Below, piece after piece: positions 19,817-29,506 of a stretch of 64,000 nt of DNA (within the stretch, counting starts at the first letter, position 1; each line of letters opens with the position of its first letter). Below the pieces are notes generated by a model that was not told the DNA's origin, ran no database searches, and saw only the letters and a list, made by a program, of their open reading frames with translations. Position numbers and translations under genes: made by a program. This DNA comes from Citrobacter sp. R56 (lineage in GTDB: Bacteria; Pseudomonadota; Gammaproteobacteria; Enterobacterales; Enterobacteriaceae), in the NCBI RefSeq assembly GCF_016811995.1, contig NZ_CP069159.1, positions 1,364,001 to 1,428,000 of the forward strand, written 5' to 3'.

Positions 19817-20608
19817 ATGGGTAAACTCACGGGTAAAACAGCACTGATTACGGGCGCGTCACAAGGTATCGGCGAAGGGATCGCCAGAGTGTTTGCCCGC
19901 CATGGCGCGAACTTAATTTTGTTGGACATCTCCGATGAGATTGAAAAACTGGCGGATGAGTTGGGTGGTCGCGGCCATCGTTGTACGGCGGTTCATGCTG
20001 ATGTCAGGGATGCTGCCTCTGTTGCCGCCGCCATCGCCCGCGCGAAGGCGACGGAAGGTAAAATTGATATTCTCGTCAACAACGCAGGCGTTTGCCGGTT
20101 AGGTAACTTTCTCGACATGAGCGAGGAGGACCGGGATTTACATATCGATATCAATATTAAAGGTGTCTGGAACGTCACCAAAGCCGTGCTGCCCGAAATG
20201 ATCGAGCGCAACGACGGTCGCATTGTGATGATGTCTTCCGTGACGGGCGATATGGTTGCCGATCCGGGCGAAACCGCCTATGCCTTATCCAAAGCGGCGC
20301 TGATCGGCCTTACCAAATCACTGGCCGTGGAGTTCGCGCAGGCGGGGATTCGTGTGAATGCTATCTGTCCCGGCTACGTGCGCACCCCGATGGCGGAAAG
20401 CATTGCCCGGCAGTCCAATCCGGATGACCCAGAGTCCGTGCTGACCGAGATGGCGAAAGCGATCCCGATGCGCCGCCTGGCGAGCCCGCTTGAGGTCGGT
20501 GAACTTGCAGCTTTCCTCGCCTCCGATGAATCCAGCTATCTGACGGGGACGCAAAACGTCATTGACGGTGGCAGCACGTTGCCGGAAAGCGTCAGCGTCG
20601 GTGTCTGA
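19817..20608 (+). CDS. ucpA: UcpA, short-chain dehydrogenase/reductase
   Basis: The 263-residue protein has a Rossmann fold: TGASQGIGEG for the cofactor, NNAG in VNNAGVCRLGNF, and the YALSK catalytic Tyr/Lys with a preceding Ser. The physiological substrate is unknown; in E. coli it is linked to furan tolerance. The start at 19817 after GGAGAACGTTGAA gives the family N-terminus MGKLTGKTALITGASQ. A stable hairpin (ACCTCCTCACC/GGTGGGGAGGT) lies just after the stop. It is upstream of cysP on the same strand, separated by 157 bases. Confidence 0.95.
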   Translation: MGKLTGKTALITGASQGIGEGIARVFARHGANLILLDISDEIEKLADELGGRGHRCTAVHADVRDAASVAAAIARAKATEGKIDILVNNAGVCRLGNFLDMSEEDRDLHIDINIKGVWNVTKAVLPEMIERNDGRIVMMSSVTGDMVADPGETAYALSKAALIGLTKSLAVEFAQAGIRVNAICPGYVRTPMAESIARQSNPDDPESVLTEMAKAIPMRRLASPLEVGELAAFLASDESSYLTGTQNVIDGGSTLPESVSVGV

Positions 20609-20765
20609 TTGACACCCATAACCTCCTCACCGTCGGTGGGGAGGTGTTCTCTTATTCTCTTTTCAACTTTCAAATCATCAAACGGTATATAAAACCGTTA
20701 CTCCTTTCACCCTGGTTATAAATATGATGGCAAATAGAAAGTCATTAAATTTATAAGGGTGCGCA

Positions 20766-21782
20766 ATGGCCGTTAACTTACTGAAAAAAAGAACCCTGAC
20801 GCTGGTAGCGTCTCTGTTACTGGCCACGCAGGCGCAGGCAACGGAACTGCTGAACAGTTCATACGATGTTTCCCGCGAACTGTTTGCCGCCCTGAACCCG
20901 CCGTTTGAACAGCAATGGGCGAAAGACAACGGCGGCGACAAGCTGACGATTAAACAATCTCATGCCGGGTCATCAAAACAGGCGCTGGCGATTTTGCAGG
21001 GTCTGAAAGCCGATGTCGTCACCTACAACCAGGTGACGGATGTGCAGATCTTGCACGATAAAGGCAAGCTTATCCCGGCGGACTGGCAAAGCCGTCTGCC
21101 AAATAACAGTTCACCGTTCTATTCCACGATGGCGTTCCTGGTGCGCAAGGGCAACCCGAAGAACATCCACGACTGGAATGACCTGGTGCGCACTGACGTG
21201 AAACTGATTTTCCCGAACCCGAAAACCTCCGGTAATGCGCGTTATACCTACCTGGCGGCCTGGGGTGCGGCGGATAAAGCCGATGGCGGCGATAAAGCCA
21301 AAACCGAGCAATTCATGACCCAATTCCTGAAGAATGTTGAGGTGTTTGACACCGGCGGTCGTGGCGCAACCACTACGTTTGTTGAGCGTGGGCTGGGCGA
21401 TGTGCTGATCACCTTTGAGTCGGAAGTGAACAACATTCGCAAACAGTATGAAGCGCAGGGCTTTGAAGTGGTGGTGCCGAAGGTGAATATCCTCGCCGAG
21501 TTTCCCGTGGCGTGGGTCGATAAAAACGTGAAGGCCAACGGCACTGAGAAGGCGGCGAAAGCGTATTTGAACTGGCTCTACAGCCCTGAAGCGCAGACCA
21601 TCATTACTGATTTCTACTACCGCGTGAACAACCCGGAAGTGATGGACAAGCTGAAAGACAAATTCCCGCAAACCGAACTGTTCCGCGTGGAAGATAAGTT
21701 TGGCGACTGGCCTGCGGTGATGAAAACCCATTTTGTCAGCGGTGGCGAACTGGACAAACTGCTGGCGGCGGGGCGCTCGTAA
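20766..21782 (+). CDS. cysP: CysP, periplasmic thiosulfate-binding protein
   Basis: The 338-residue protein captures thiosulfate (and sulfate) for the CysUWA transporter. A signal peptide ends at LLATQAQA. The mature protein shows the sulfate-binding family features [20 protein letters not shown] and [19 protein letters not shown]. It is preceded by a 157-base AT-rich region in which a CysB-activated promoter is expected; I could not fix the site by eye. cysU starts at the base after its stop codon. Confidence 0.97.
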   Translation: MAVNLLKKRTLTLVASLLLATQAQATELLNSSYDVSRELFAALNPPFEQQWAKDNGGDKLTIKQSHAGSSKQALAILQGLKADVVTYNQVTDVQILHDKGKLIPADWQSRLPNNSSPFYSTMAFLVRKGNPKNIHDWNDLVRTDVKLIFPNPKTSGNARYTYLAAWGAADKADGGDKAKTEQFMTQFLKNVEVFDTGGRGATTTFVERGLGDVLITFESEVNNIRKQYEAQGFEVVVPKVNILAEFPVAWVDKNVKANGTEKAAKAYLNWLYSPEAQTIITDFYYRVNNPEVMDKLKDKFPQTELFRVEDKFGDWPAVMKTHFVSGGELDKLLAAGRS

Positions 21783-22616
21783 ATGTTAGCCGTCTCCTCC
21801 AGACGCGTGCTGCCCGGCTTTACCTTAAGTCTGGGCACCAGCTTGCTGTTCGTCTGCCTGATTTTGCTGCTGCCGCTCAGCGCGCTGGTGATGCAACTTT
21901 CTGAGATGAGCTGGGCGCAGTACTGGGAAGTGATCACCAACCCGCAGGTGGTTGCGGCCTATAAAGTCACGCTGTTGTCGGCCTTTGTGGCGTCGATTTT
22001 TAACGGTGTGTTCGGCCTGCTGATGGCGTGGATCTTAACCCGCTATCGCTTCCCGGGGCGCACATTGCTGGATGCGTTGATGGATCTACCGTTTGCCCTG
22101 CCAACGGCGGTCGCGGGTTTGACGCTGGCGTCGCTGTTTTCGGTCAACGGTTTTTACGGCGAGTGGCTGGCGAAGTTTGATATCAAAGTCACCTATACCT
22201 GGCTCGGTATTGCGGTGGCGATGGCGTTTACCAGCATTCCGTTTGTGGTACGTACGGTGCAACCGGTGCTGGAAGAGTTAGGCCCGGAATATGAAGAAGC
22301 GGCAGAGACGCTCGGTGCGACCCGCTGGCAGAGCTTTCGCAAGGTCGTGTTGCCGGAGCTCTCTCCGGCGCTGGTGGCAGGCGTGGCGCTCTCCTTCACC
22401 CGCAGTCTGGGTGAATTCGGCGCGGTGATTTTTATCGCGGGCAATATCGCGTGGAAGACCGAAGTGACATCGCTGATGATTTTTGTTCGCTTACAGGAGT
22501 TTGATTATCCGGCGGCGAGCGCGATCGCGTCGGTGATCCTTGCCGCGTCGTTGTTACTGCTGTTTTCGATTAACACTCTGCAAAGTCGCTTTGGTCGACG
22601 TGTGGTAGGTCACTGA
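21783..22616 (+). CDS. cysU: CysU (CysT), sulfate/thiosulfate ABC permease subunit
   Basis: The 277-residue inner-membrane protein has six hydrophobic segments. The coupling EAA loop is EEAAETLGATRWQSFRKVVL, which contacts CysA. Together with CysW it forms the channel. The ATG directly abuts the cysP stop, and its own stop overlaps cysW by one base (TGATG), so the subunits are translationally linked. Confidence 0.97.
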   Translation: MLAVSSRRVLPGFTLSLGTSLLFVCLILLLPLSALVMQLSEMSWAQYWEVITNPQVVAAYKVTLLSAFVASIFNGVFGLLMAWILTRYRFPGRTLLDALMDLPFALPTAVAGLTLASLFSVNGFYGEWLAKFDIKVTYTWLGIAVAMAFTSIPFVVRTVQPVLEELGPEYEEAAETLGATRWQSFRKVVLPELSPALVAGVALSFTRSLGEFGAVIFIAGNIAWKTEVTSLMIFVRLQEFDYPAASAIASVILAASLLLLFSINTLQSRFGRRVVGH

Positions 22617-23491
22617 TGGCGGACGTTACTCAATTAAAGCGCTATGACGCGCCCCGCATTAACTGGGGGAAATGGCTGCTGATTGGCGCGGGCATGCTGG
22701 TGTCCACGTTTATTTTGCTGGTGCCGATGATCTATATCTTCGTGCAGGCATTCAGCAAAGGATTGATGCCGGTAATACAGAATTTGGCCGACCCGGACAT
22801 GCTCCACGCCATCTGGCTGACCGTGCTGATTGCATTGATTGCTGTGCCGGTCAACCTGGTGTTCGGCGTGTTGCTGGCCTGGCTGGTGACGCGCTTTAAC
22901 TTCCCGGGTCGCCAATTGTTGCTGACGCTGCTGGATATCCCGTTTGCCGTCTCGCCAGTGGTCGCTGGTCTGGTGTATCTGCTGTTCTACGGCTCTAACG
23001 GTCCGTTGGGCGGCTGGCTGGATGAGCATAACCTGCAAATTATGTTCTCCTGGCCGGGCATGGTGCTGGTCACTATCTTCGTCACCTGCCCATTTGTGGT
23101 ACGTGAACTGGTGCCGGTGATGCTAAGTCAGGGGAGCCAGGAAGACGAAGCGGCGATTTTACTCGGTGCCTCCGGCTGGCAAATGTTCCGCCGCGTGACG
23201 CTGCCGAACATCCGCTGGGCGCTGCTGTACGGCGTGGTGCTGACCAACGCCCGTGCGATTGGCGAGTTTGGCGCAGTGTCGGTAGTCTCCGGCTCGATTC
23301 GCGGTGAAACCCTGTCGCTGCCGCTACAGATTGAATTACTGGAGCAAGACTACAACGCTGTCGGCTCCTTTACCGCTGCCGCGTTACTGACGCTGATGGC
23401 GATTGTTACCCTGTTTTTGAAGAGCATGTTGCAGTGGCGCCTGGAAAATCAGGAAAAACGCGCGCAACAGGAGGAAAATCATGAGCATTGA
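22616..23491 (+). CDS. cysW: CysW, sulfate/thiosulfate ABC permease subunit
   Basis: The 291-residue second channel subunit, homologous to CysU. The EAA loop is [21 protein letters not shown] hydrophilic C-terminus ([15 protein letters not shown]) follows the last membrane segment and is encoded across the cysA ribosome site (AGGAGGAAAATC). It overlaps cysU by 1 base and cysA by 11 bases. Length and segments are normal for the family. Confidence 0.97.
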   Translation: MADVTQLKRYDAPRINWGKWLLIGAGMLVSTFILLVPMIYIFVQAFSKGLMPVIQNLADPDMLHAIWLTVLIALIAVPVNLVFGVLLAWLVTRFNFPGRQLLLTLLDIPFAVSPVVAGLVYLLFYGSNGPLGGWLDEHNLQIMFSWPGMVLVTIFVTCPFVVRELVPVMLSQGSQEDEAAILLGASGWQMFRRVTLPNIRWALLYGVVLTNARAIGEFGAVSVVSGSIRGETLSLPLQIELLEQDYNAVGSFTAAALLTLMAIVTLFLKSMLQWRLENQEKRAQQEENHEH

Positions 23492-24578
23492 GATTGCCAA
23501 TATTAAGAAGTCTTTTGGTCGCACCCTGGTGCTGAACGATATCTCACTGGATATTCCTTCAGGTCAAATGGTGGCTCTGCTGGGGCCGTCTGGTTCCGGG
23601 AAGACCACGCTGTTACGGATTATCGCCGGGCTGGAACATCAGTCCAGCGGCCATATTCGCTTCCACGGGACGGATGTCAGCCGCCTGCATGCCCGCGATC
23701 GTAAAGTCGGTTTCGTGTTCCAGCACTACGCGCTGTTCCGCCATATGACCGTATTCGACAATATCGCCTTTGGTCTGACAGTGCTGCCGCGTCGCGAGCG
23801 CCCGAATGCGGCGGCGATTAAAGCGAAAGTGACAAAGTTGCTGGAGATGGTGCAACTGGCGCATCTGGCGGATCGCTTCCCGTCTCAGCTTTCCGGCGGG
23901 CAGAAACAGCGTGTGGCGCTGGCGCGCGCGTTAGCCGTGGAACCACAAATTCTGTTGCTTGATGAACCGTTTGGCGCACTCGACGCTCAGGTACGCAAAG
24001 AGTTGCGTCGCTGGCTGCGTCAGCTGCATGAAGAGCTGAAATTCACCAGCGTCTTTGTGACGCACGATCAGGAAGAAGCCACCGAAGTGGCGGACCGCGT
24101 GGTGGTGATGAGTCAGGGCAATATTGAGCAGGCCGATGCGCCGGATCAGGTATGGCGTGAGCCAGCGACCCGCTTCGTGCTGGAGTTTATGGGCGAGGTG
24201 AACCGCCTGCGGGGGACAATCCGCGGCGGGCAGTTCCACGTTGGGGCGCACCGCTGGCCGTTGGGCTATACACCGGCTTATCAGGGGCCTGTCGATCTGT
24301 TCCTGCGCCCGTGGGAAGTGGACATCAGTCGCCGCACCAGCCTTGACTCACCGTTGCCGGTACAGGTGCTGGAAGCCAGTCCGAAAGGGCACTACACCCA
24401 ATTAGTTGTGCAGCCTTTAGGGTGGTACAACGAGCCGCTGACGGTGGTGATGCAGGGTGACGATGCGCCAGTCCGCGGCGAGCGCCTGTTCGTTGGGTTG
24501 CAAAATGCGCGGTTGTATAACGGCGAACAACGCATCGAAACGCGCGAAGCGGAGCTTGCTCTGGCTGAATCGGCCTGA
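23481..24578 (+). CDS. cysA: CysA, sulfate/thiosulfate ABC transporter ATPase
   Basis: The 365-residue ATPase powers the CysUW channel. It has Walker A ([10 protein letters not shown]), the signature [16 protein letters not shown], Walker B (ILLLDEP) and the H-loop ([10 protein letters not shown]). A C-terminal regulatory beta-domain begins near residue 240. The strong AGGAGGAAAATC site lies within the end of cysW. A terminator-like hairpin lies downstream, before cysM. Confidence 0.97.
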   Translation: MSIEIANIKKSFGRTLVLNDISLDIPSGQMVALLGPSGSGKTTLLRIIAGLEHQSSGHIRFHGTDVSRLHARDRKVGFVFQHYALFRHMTVFDNIAFGLTVLPRRERPNAAAIKAKVTKLLEMVQLAHLADRFPSQLSGGQKQRVALARALAVEPQILLLDEPFGALDAQVRKELRRWLRQLHEELKFTSVFVTHDQEEATEVADRVVVMSQGNIEQADAPDQVWREPATRFVLEFMGEVNRLRGTIRGGQFHVGAHRWPLGYTPAYQGPVDLFLRPWEVDISRRTSLDSPLPVQVLEASPKGHYTQLVVQPLGWYNEPLTVVMQGDDAPVRGERLFVGLQNARLYNGEQRIETREAELALAESA

Positions 24579-24601
24579 TAGGTTAATTCGTATGTTTATC
24601 G

Positions 24602-24633
24602 GCCGGGTAAGCGCAGCGCCACCCGGCTTTTTT
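24602..24633 (+). terminator. Terminator-like hairpin between cysA and cysM
   Basis: GCCGGGT and ACCCGGC form a 7-base-pair stem around a 12-base loop, followed by six T. It ends only 13 bases before the cysM start, so cysM must be read through it or fired from a promoter inside cysA. Confidence 0.75.
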
Positions 24634-24646
24634 ATGAGCAGAAAAC

Positions 24647-25558
24647 GTGAATACATTAGAACAAACCATCGGCAACACGCCGCTGGTTAAATTACAACGT
24701 CTGGGGCCGAACAACGGCAGCGAAATTTGGCTCAAACTGGAAGGCAATAATCCGGCGGGCTCGGTAAAAGATCGCGCCGCGTTATCGATGATTGTCGAGG
24801 CGGAAAAGCGGGGCGAAATCAAACCGGGCGATGTGCTGATTGAAGCGACCAGTGGTAACACCGGAATTGCACTGGCGATGATTGCCGCGCTGAAAGGCTA
24901 TCGCATGAAACTGTTAATGCCGGACAACATGAGTCAGGAACGACGCGCCGCCATGCGTGCTTACGGTGCTGAGCTGATCCTGGTCACCAAAGAGCAGGGG
25001 ATGGAAGGGGCGCGGGATTTGGCGCTGGAAATGGCGAATCGCGGTGAAGGTAAGCTGCTGGATCAGTTTAACAATCCGGATAACCCGTACGCGCACTACA
25101 CCACCACCGGTCCCGAAATCTGGCAGCAAACGTCCGGGCGGATCACCCATTTTGTCTCCAGTATGGGGACGACCGGCACTATTACCGGCGTGTCGCGTTT
25201 CATGCGTGAGCAAGAGAAACCGGTGACGATTGTGGGTTTGCAGCCTGAAGAAGGCAGCAGTATTCCGGGTATTCGTCGCTGGCCGGCAGAATATATGCCG
25301 GGGATTTTCAACGCCTCGCTGGTGGATGAAGTTTTAGATATTCATCAGGACGACGCTGAAAACACGATGCGTGAACTGGCGGTGCGTGAAGGCATTTTCT
25401 GCGGCGTCAGCTCCGGCGGCGCAGTAGCAGGGGCGCTGCGCGTGGCGAAAGCGAATCCTGGTACGGTGGTCGTGGCGATCATCTGCGATCGCGGCGATCG
25501 CTATCTTTCGACTGGCGTCTTTGGCGAAGAGCACTTCAGCCAGGGAGCGGGAATCTAA
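24647..25558 (+). CDS. cysM: CysM, cysteine synthase B
   Basis: The 303-residue PLP enzyme makes cysteine from O-acetylserine, and S-sulfocysteine when thiosulfate is the source, which fits its position after the thiosulfate transporter. The PLP lysine is K41 in AGSVKDRAAL; the phosphate cup is [12 protein letters not shown]. The start is GTG at 24647 with a weak ribosome site (GAGCAG), giving MNTLEQTIGNTPLVKLQ. An imperfect GCCCGGC hairpin lies just after the stop, in the gap to convergent yfeJ. Confidence 0.96.
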   Translation: MNTLEQTIGNTPLVKLQRLGPNNGSEIWLKLEGNNPAGSVKDRAALSMIVEAEKRGEIKPGDVLIEATSGNTGIALAMIAALKGYRMKLLMPDNMSQERRAAMRAYGAELILVTKEQGMEGARDLALEMANRGEGKLLDQFNNPDNPYAHYTTTGPEIWQQTSGRITHFVSSMGTTGTITGVSRFMREQEKPVTIVGLQPEEGSSIPGIRRWPAEYMPGIFNASLVDEVLDIHQDDAENTMRELAVREGIFCGVSSGGAVAGALRVAKANPGTVVVAIICDRGDRYLSTGVFGEEHFSQGAGI

Positions 25559-25590
25559 GAACATCGCCCGGCAATGGCCGGGCATGTCGG

Positions 25591-26307
25591 TTATTTGCGG
25601 TGTTTCTCGACCAACAGGTCCAGGAACTGCCACAGTTTTTCATTCATTTCCCGGTAATTCCATTCACGCATTTCCTCGTTTGAGCGAATAAAGCGCTTCC
25701 CTTTGGCTTCTGCCAGTTCCTGTTCGGAATGCTGAATCAGTCCTGCCACCGCTTCAGCGGTAAACTCCATATGGCACTGGAAACCATAAACAAAATTACC
25801 GTACTGCACGATTTGCCGTGGGCAGCCTGTGCTTGTGGCAAGTACCGTTGCCTGATCGGTTAACCCCGGCATGTCGTTGTGCCAGTGACCCACCATCAAC
25901 GGGGAGCCAAAGTGAGCAACCAACGGATGCTGTTGACCTGCCTCGGTCAGCGTAATGGGGTAATGACCAATCTCTTTTTCCGGGCTTTGACACACTTTCG
26001 CCCCCAACGCCTCGCCAATCAGCTGTGAGCCTAAACAGATCCCCACCACAATCCGTTGCGCGACAATGGCCTGGTTGATCAGATGCTGCTCGGCCAGTGA
26101 GTCAAAATGTGGGCACTCAGCAAGCGTGGTGCGCGGTGACTGCGGCCCGCCAAAAACCACCAGCATATCGAAATCATCGGCATTGGCGGGGACGGGCTCT
26201 CCGCTATAGACGCGAGACCAGGAGATGGCGTAACCACGATCTTCAGCCCATTGCAAATATGCTCCGGTTGATTCGAACGACTCATGAACAACAAAATGAA
26301 CTCGCAC
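25591..26307 (-). CDS. yfeJ: YfeJ-like class I glutamine amidotransferase
   Basis: The 238-residue protein is a stand-alone GATase of the GuaA-like type. The nucleophile is in VGICLGSQLIGEALGA, the histidine of the triad in YGFQCHMEFTAE. No synthetase domain is attached, so the real substrate is unknown; homologues are sometimes named as GMP synthase amidotransferase domains. The start is GTG after AGGAGAATACAA. It lies 13 bases after ptsJ on the same strand and probably shares its message. The Salmonella locus has the same gene here, while K-12 has yfeK and yfeS. Confidence 0.85.
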   Translation of the reverse strand: MRVHFVVHESFESTGAYLQWAEDRGYAISWSRVYSGEPVPANADDFDMLVVFGGPQSPRTTLAECPHFDSLAEQHLINQAIVAQRIVVGICLGSQLIGEALGAKVCQSPEKEIGHYPITLTEAGQQHPLVAHFGSPLMVGHWHNDMPGLTDQATVLATSTGCPRQIVQYGNFVYGFQCHMEFTAEAVAGLIQHSEQELAEAKGKRFIRSNEEMREWNYREMNEKLWQFLDLLVEKHRK

Positions 26308-26320
26308 TTGTATTCTCCTG

Positions 26321-27616
26321 TTAGCGTTTCAGCGCCTGATGAATATCAGCCGCCAGTGTGTTGATGTCGCTGTCGCTGAGTGTCGACAGCGTAATGCGCA
26401 GGCCGTGGGCTGGCGTATTCACGGCAAACACTTCACCTTCACGTACCAGCCATCCTGATTTTGCCAGTTTAAACGCAACCGTCTGGCTTGCGTCATGAAG
26501 CGGTAGCCACAGATTCAGGCCGTCGCCGGGAGAGACGGAATCTATGCCCTGATGGCGTAATGCTGCCGCCAGTTTTTGCTGCTGAGAGGCATAAAACTGC
26601 CGGGTATCATGAAGTGATTGCTGGTAGTCCTCGTCGGTCAGACAGGCGCAGACGAGATCCTGTAACAGATGGCTGACCCACTGACTGCCGGAGTTTAACC
26701 GTAAACGAAGCTTCGCCGAGGTGGCCGCGTCGCTGCAAACGATGGCGAGGCGCAGGTCCGGGCCGAGCGTTTTCGACATGGAACGCACCACAGCCCAATG
26801 TTGCGTTTCGCGGGCAATGACCGGATACCAGGGAGATGAAGAAAGCAGGGCGAAGTGATCATCGACAATCACCAGCACTTGTGGGTAGAGAGCCAGAATG
26901 GCGTGTAACGCGGCCGCGCGCGATGCGCTCAGGCTGCATCCTGTTGGGTTGTGCGCCCGTGGGGTCAGAATAACGGCTCTTGCCCCTTTTTGCAGAGCCT
27001 GCTCCAGCCCTTCCGGCAGTATGCCTTCGCTATCGACAAGTACCGGAGCTGCGCTAAATCCGGCGTAACGGAGCATGCTGATACTGCTTAAAAAGCAGGG
27101 GTCTTCCACCACCACACTGTCGCCAGGCAGCAGGTGCGCACAGAGCAGGCGCTCAATCGCATCAATGGCGCCGCTGGTAATATCAATTTCGCCAGCCTGA
27201 GGGGTTGCATCCTGCATCCAGTGCGCAGCCCATTTCTTGAGGTCAGGAGACACTGCCGCATCGCCATACAGACGGGGCGACCTGTTTATCGCGGTGAAGT
27301 AGCGGCTGAGATCGGGTAGGCGCTGAGGATCAGGGTTACCACCGGAGAGATCGGTCAGCGGTGTTCCTGGGTTGCTCCCTTCGAGCGCGACAGGCGATGG
27401 AGTACCTTTGATCACCGTCCCGTTGCGCCCGAGGCTGACGGCAAGCCCGGAGGTGACCAGGCGCTTGTAAGCCGCCGCGACAGTATTGCGGTTGATCTCC
27501 AGCGCGGTCGCCAGTTCACGAACCGGCGGCAGCGTTTCGCCTGGCGTCAATTTGCCACTTGCGACATGTTGACGAATATTGTCAAAAATTTCGTTGGCGG
27601 TTTTTCCGTCGATCAT
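26321..27616 (-). CDS. ptsJ: PtsJ, MocR/GntR-type PLP-binding regulator of pdxK
   Basis: The 431-residue protein has an N-terminal winged helix of GntR type (residues ~1-75: LPPVRELATALEINRNTVAAAY). It is fused to an aminotransferase-fold domain with the PLP lysine in VRSMSKTLGPDLRLAI. In Salmonella PtsJ represses pdxK in response to PLP. Here it is divergent from pdxK with an 82-base shared gap that holds two TATGAC repeats. The gene runs into yfeJ downstream. Confidence 0.88.
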   Translation of the reverse strand: MIDGKTANEIFDNIRQHVASGKLTPGETLPPVRELATALEINRNTVAAAYKRLVTSGLAVSLGRNGTVIKGTPSPVALEGSNPGTPLTDLSGGNPDPQRLPDLSRYFTAINRSPRLYGDAAVSPDLKKWAAHWMQDATPQAGEIDITSGAIDAIERLLCAHLLPGDSVVVEDPCFLSSISMLRYAGFSAAPVLVDSEGILPEGLEQALQKGARAVILTPRAHNPTGCSLSASRAAALHAILALYPQVLVIVDDHFALLSSSPWYPVIARETQHWAVVRSMSKTLGPDLRLAIVCSDAATSAKLRLRLNSGSQWVSHLLQDLVCACLTDEDYQQSLHDTRQFYASQQQKLAAALRHQGIDSVSPGDGLNLWLPLHDASQTVAFKLAKSGWLVREGEVFAVNTPAHGLRITLSTLSDSDINTLAADIHQALKR

Positions 27617-27624
27617 TATTGACC

Positions 27625-27652
27625 TATGACAAAATGAATTTTAGCATATGAC
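27625..27652. promoter_or_regulatory. Direct repeats in the ptsJ/pdxK gap, likely PtsJ operator
   Basis: TATGAC occurs at 27625-27630 and again at 27647-27652, a 22-base period (about two helical turns), each followed by A/T-rich sequence. MocR regulators typically bind spaced direct repeats in such divergent gaps. The regulator assignment is inference. Confidence 0.5.
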
Positions 27653-27698
27653 GATAATAGTGAGGCGTGAGCCCGCTGTCCAGTGAGAGGAGAAGGCA

Positions 27699-28565
27699 AT
27701 GGGGCAGGAGAGTGAAATACAGTCAGTGCTCTTCGACGATACGCATCGGGCGATACAGACCGATATTGTCGCCGTTCAGTCACAGGTCGTTTATGGTAGC
27801 GTCGGCAACAGCATTGCGGTGCCTGCCATTAAAGCACAGGGATTACGGGTGACCCCGGTCCCTACGGTACTGTTTAGCAATACCCCGCATTATCAGACGT
27901 TTTATGGCGGCATTATCCCTGCCGACTGGTTTCGCGGTTATCTTCAGGCTTTGAATGAACGTGACGCACTGCGTGAACTCAAAGCCGTGACCACCGGTTA
28001 TATGGGAAGCGCAGAGCAGATCGAACTGTTGGCGCAGTGGCTGACGACGGTCCGGGAGTCGCATCCTGATGTGTGTATTCTGGTGGACCCGGTGATAGGC
28101 GACACGGACAGTGGAATGTACGTGAAAGCGGAAATTCCCGCCGCGTATCGCCACCATCTGCTGCCGTTGGCGCAGGGACTGACACCCAACGTCTTCGAAC
28201 TGGAGATGCTCAGCGGGAAGCCGTGCGGCACGCTGGATGATGCAGTGATCGCCGCCAAATCGCTCCTTTCCGACACCTTGCTATGGGTGGTTATCACCAG
28301 CGCGCCGGGTGAAACCGATGAGACGATAAACGTTGCGGTGGTGACCGCCGATTCGGTGGATGTCATTGAACACTCACGGGTGAAAACCGATCTGAAAGGG
28401 ACCGGCGATCTGTTCTGTGCGGAACTGGTGAGCGGTCTCGTGAAAGGGAAAACGCTGGTGGCGGCGACGAAAAGTGCTGCTCAGCGGGTGCTGGACGTCA
28501 TGACCTGGACTCAGCAATGCGGTTGCGATGAACTGATACTGCCACCGGCAGGGGAGGCGCGATGA
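27699..28565 (+). CDS. pdxK: PdxK, pyridoxine/pyridoxal/pyridoxamine kinase
   Basis: The 288-residue salvage kinase phosphorylates B6 vitamers, ultimately yielding PLP. Ribokinase-fold features are clear: [20 protein letters not shown] at the start, [20 protein letters not shown], and the anion-hole motif in [33 protein letters not shown] site precedes the ATG. It is divergent from its likely regulator ptsJ. The stop overlaps the next small gene (ATGA). Confidence 0.95.
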   Translation: MGQESEIQSVLFDDTHRAIQTDIVAVQSQVVYGSVGNSIAVPAIKAQGLRVTPVPTVLFSNTPHYQTFYGGIIPADWFRGYLQALNERDALRELKAVTTGYMGSAEQIELLAQWLTTVRESHPDVCILVDPVIGDTDSGMYVKAEIPAAYRHHLLPLAQGLTPNVFELEMLSGKPCGTLDDAVIAAKSLLSDTLLWVVITSAPGETDETINVAVVTADSVDVIEHSRVKTDLKGTGDLFCAELVSGLVKGKTLVAATKSAAQRVLDVMTWTQQCGCDELILPPAGEAR

Positions 28566-28801
28566 AGAGTTATCGGTTAGTGGTTCGCCAGCAGGGGCGT
28601 GTCGTCGGCCATTTCGAAACCAGCGGCCTTGAGGCGCTGGAAGACATTTGTGTGGCGCGGGCAATGTTCGGCGTTGCAGGGGGATATCAGTGCGAATTGC
28701 AGGTTGCTGATTCAGAGAAGCGGATGCTGGAAAGCGGGCCGGAAGGGATGAAAATCCTGATGCGTGAAAAATGTTATCGCCCAGTGACCTCGCCATTGTG
28801 A
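28562..28801 (+). CDS. Small protein translated with pdxK, function unknown
   Basis: A 79-residue soluble protein starting [20 protein letters not shown], with no membrane segment or recognisable motif. The ATG overlaps the pdxK stop by 4 bases, a layout typical of translational coupling, so it is very probably real. One guess is a small regulatory partner of the kinase, but nothing in the sequence shows this. K-12 lacks it at this site. Confidence 0.75.
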   Translation: MKSYRLVVRQQGRVVGHFETSGLEALEDICVARAMFGVAGGYQCELQVADSEKRMLESGPEGMKILMREKCYRPVTSPL

Positions 28802-28811
28802 CCGCGGCACT

Positions 28812-28896
28812 GATGCCGGATGGCGGCGTGAACGCCTTAGTCTAATTCCGTGGTGACAATTCGCGTAGGTCTGATAAGCGTAGCGCCATCAGGCAG
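28812..28896. repeat. REP units downstream of the pdxK operon
   Basis: GCCGGATGGCGGCGTGAACGCC and GTCTGATAAGCGTAGCGCCATCAGGC are REP-type palindromes, slightly degenerate. They lie between convergent transcription units (pdxK side and crr). Confidence 0.8.
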
Positions 28897-28912
28897 ACCG
28901 GATGAAGTGTAT

Positions 28913-28938
28913 AAAAAAATGGCGCCATCAGGCGCCAT
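28913..28938 (-). terminator. Terminator of ptsHI-crr
   Basis: On the minus strand ATGGCGCC-TGAT-GGCGCCAT forms a perfect 8-base-pair stem followed by seven T. It lies 19 bases after the crr stop codon. Confidence 0.92.
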
Positions 28939-28956
28939 TCTTCACTGCGGCAAGAA

Positions 28957-29466
28957 TTACTTCTTGATGCGGATAACCGGGGTTTCACCCACAGTCACGC
29001 TACCGGACAGTTTGATCAGTTCTTTGATTTCGTCCATGTTGGAGATAACAACCGGAGTCAGGGTAGACTTGGCTTTTTCTTCCAGCAGCGGCAAATCGAA
29101 TTCAATAACCGGGTCGCCAACTTTAACGCGCTGGCCTTCTTCAGCGATACGCTTGAAACCTTCGCCTTTCAGTTCAACGGTGTCGATACCGAAGTGAACG
29201 AACAGCTCAATGCCGCTATCAGATTCGATAGAGAACGCATGGTTGGTTTCAAAGATTTTGCCGATGGTACCGTCAACAGGCGCTACCATTTTGTTGCCAG
29301 TTGGTTTGATAGCGATGCCATCACCAACGATTTTTTCAGCAAAAACAACATCCGGCACGTCTTCGATATTGACGATCTCGCCAGAGAGCGGAGCAATAAT
29401 CTCAATAGTTCCGGTGTCTTTCTTATCATCAGAAACCAGAGATTTCAATTTATCAAACAAACCCAT
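28957..29466 (-). CDS. crr: Crr, glucose-specific PTS enzyme IIA
   Basis: The 169-residue EIIA-Glc passes phosphate from HPr to the glucose and related permeases (including MurP) and controls adenylate cyclase and inducer exclusion. The phosphohistidine lies in [15 protein letters not shown], with the other active-site histidine in [15 protein letters not shown]. The N-terminal [13 protein letters not shown] helix binds membranes. It is the last gene of ptsHI-crr, 40 bases after ptsI. Normal length. Confidence 0.98.
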   Translation of the reverse strand: MGLFDKLKSLVSDDKKDTGTIEIIAPLSGEIVNIEDVPDVVFAEKIVGDGIAIKPTGNKMVAPVDGTIGKIFETNHAFSIESDSGIELFVHFGIDTVELKGEGFKRIAEEGQRVKVGDPVIEFDLPLLEEKAKSTLTPVVISNMDEIKELIKLSGSVTVGETPVIRIKK

Positions 29467-29506
29467 GATCTTCTCCTAAGCAGTAAATTGGGCCGCATCT
29501 CGTGGA

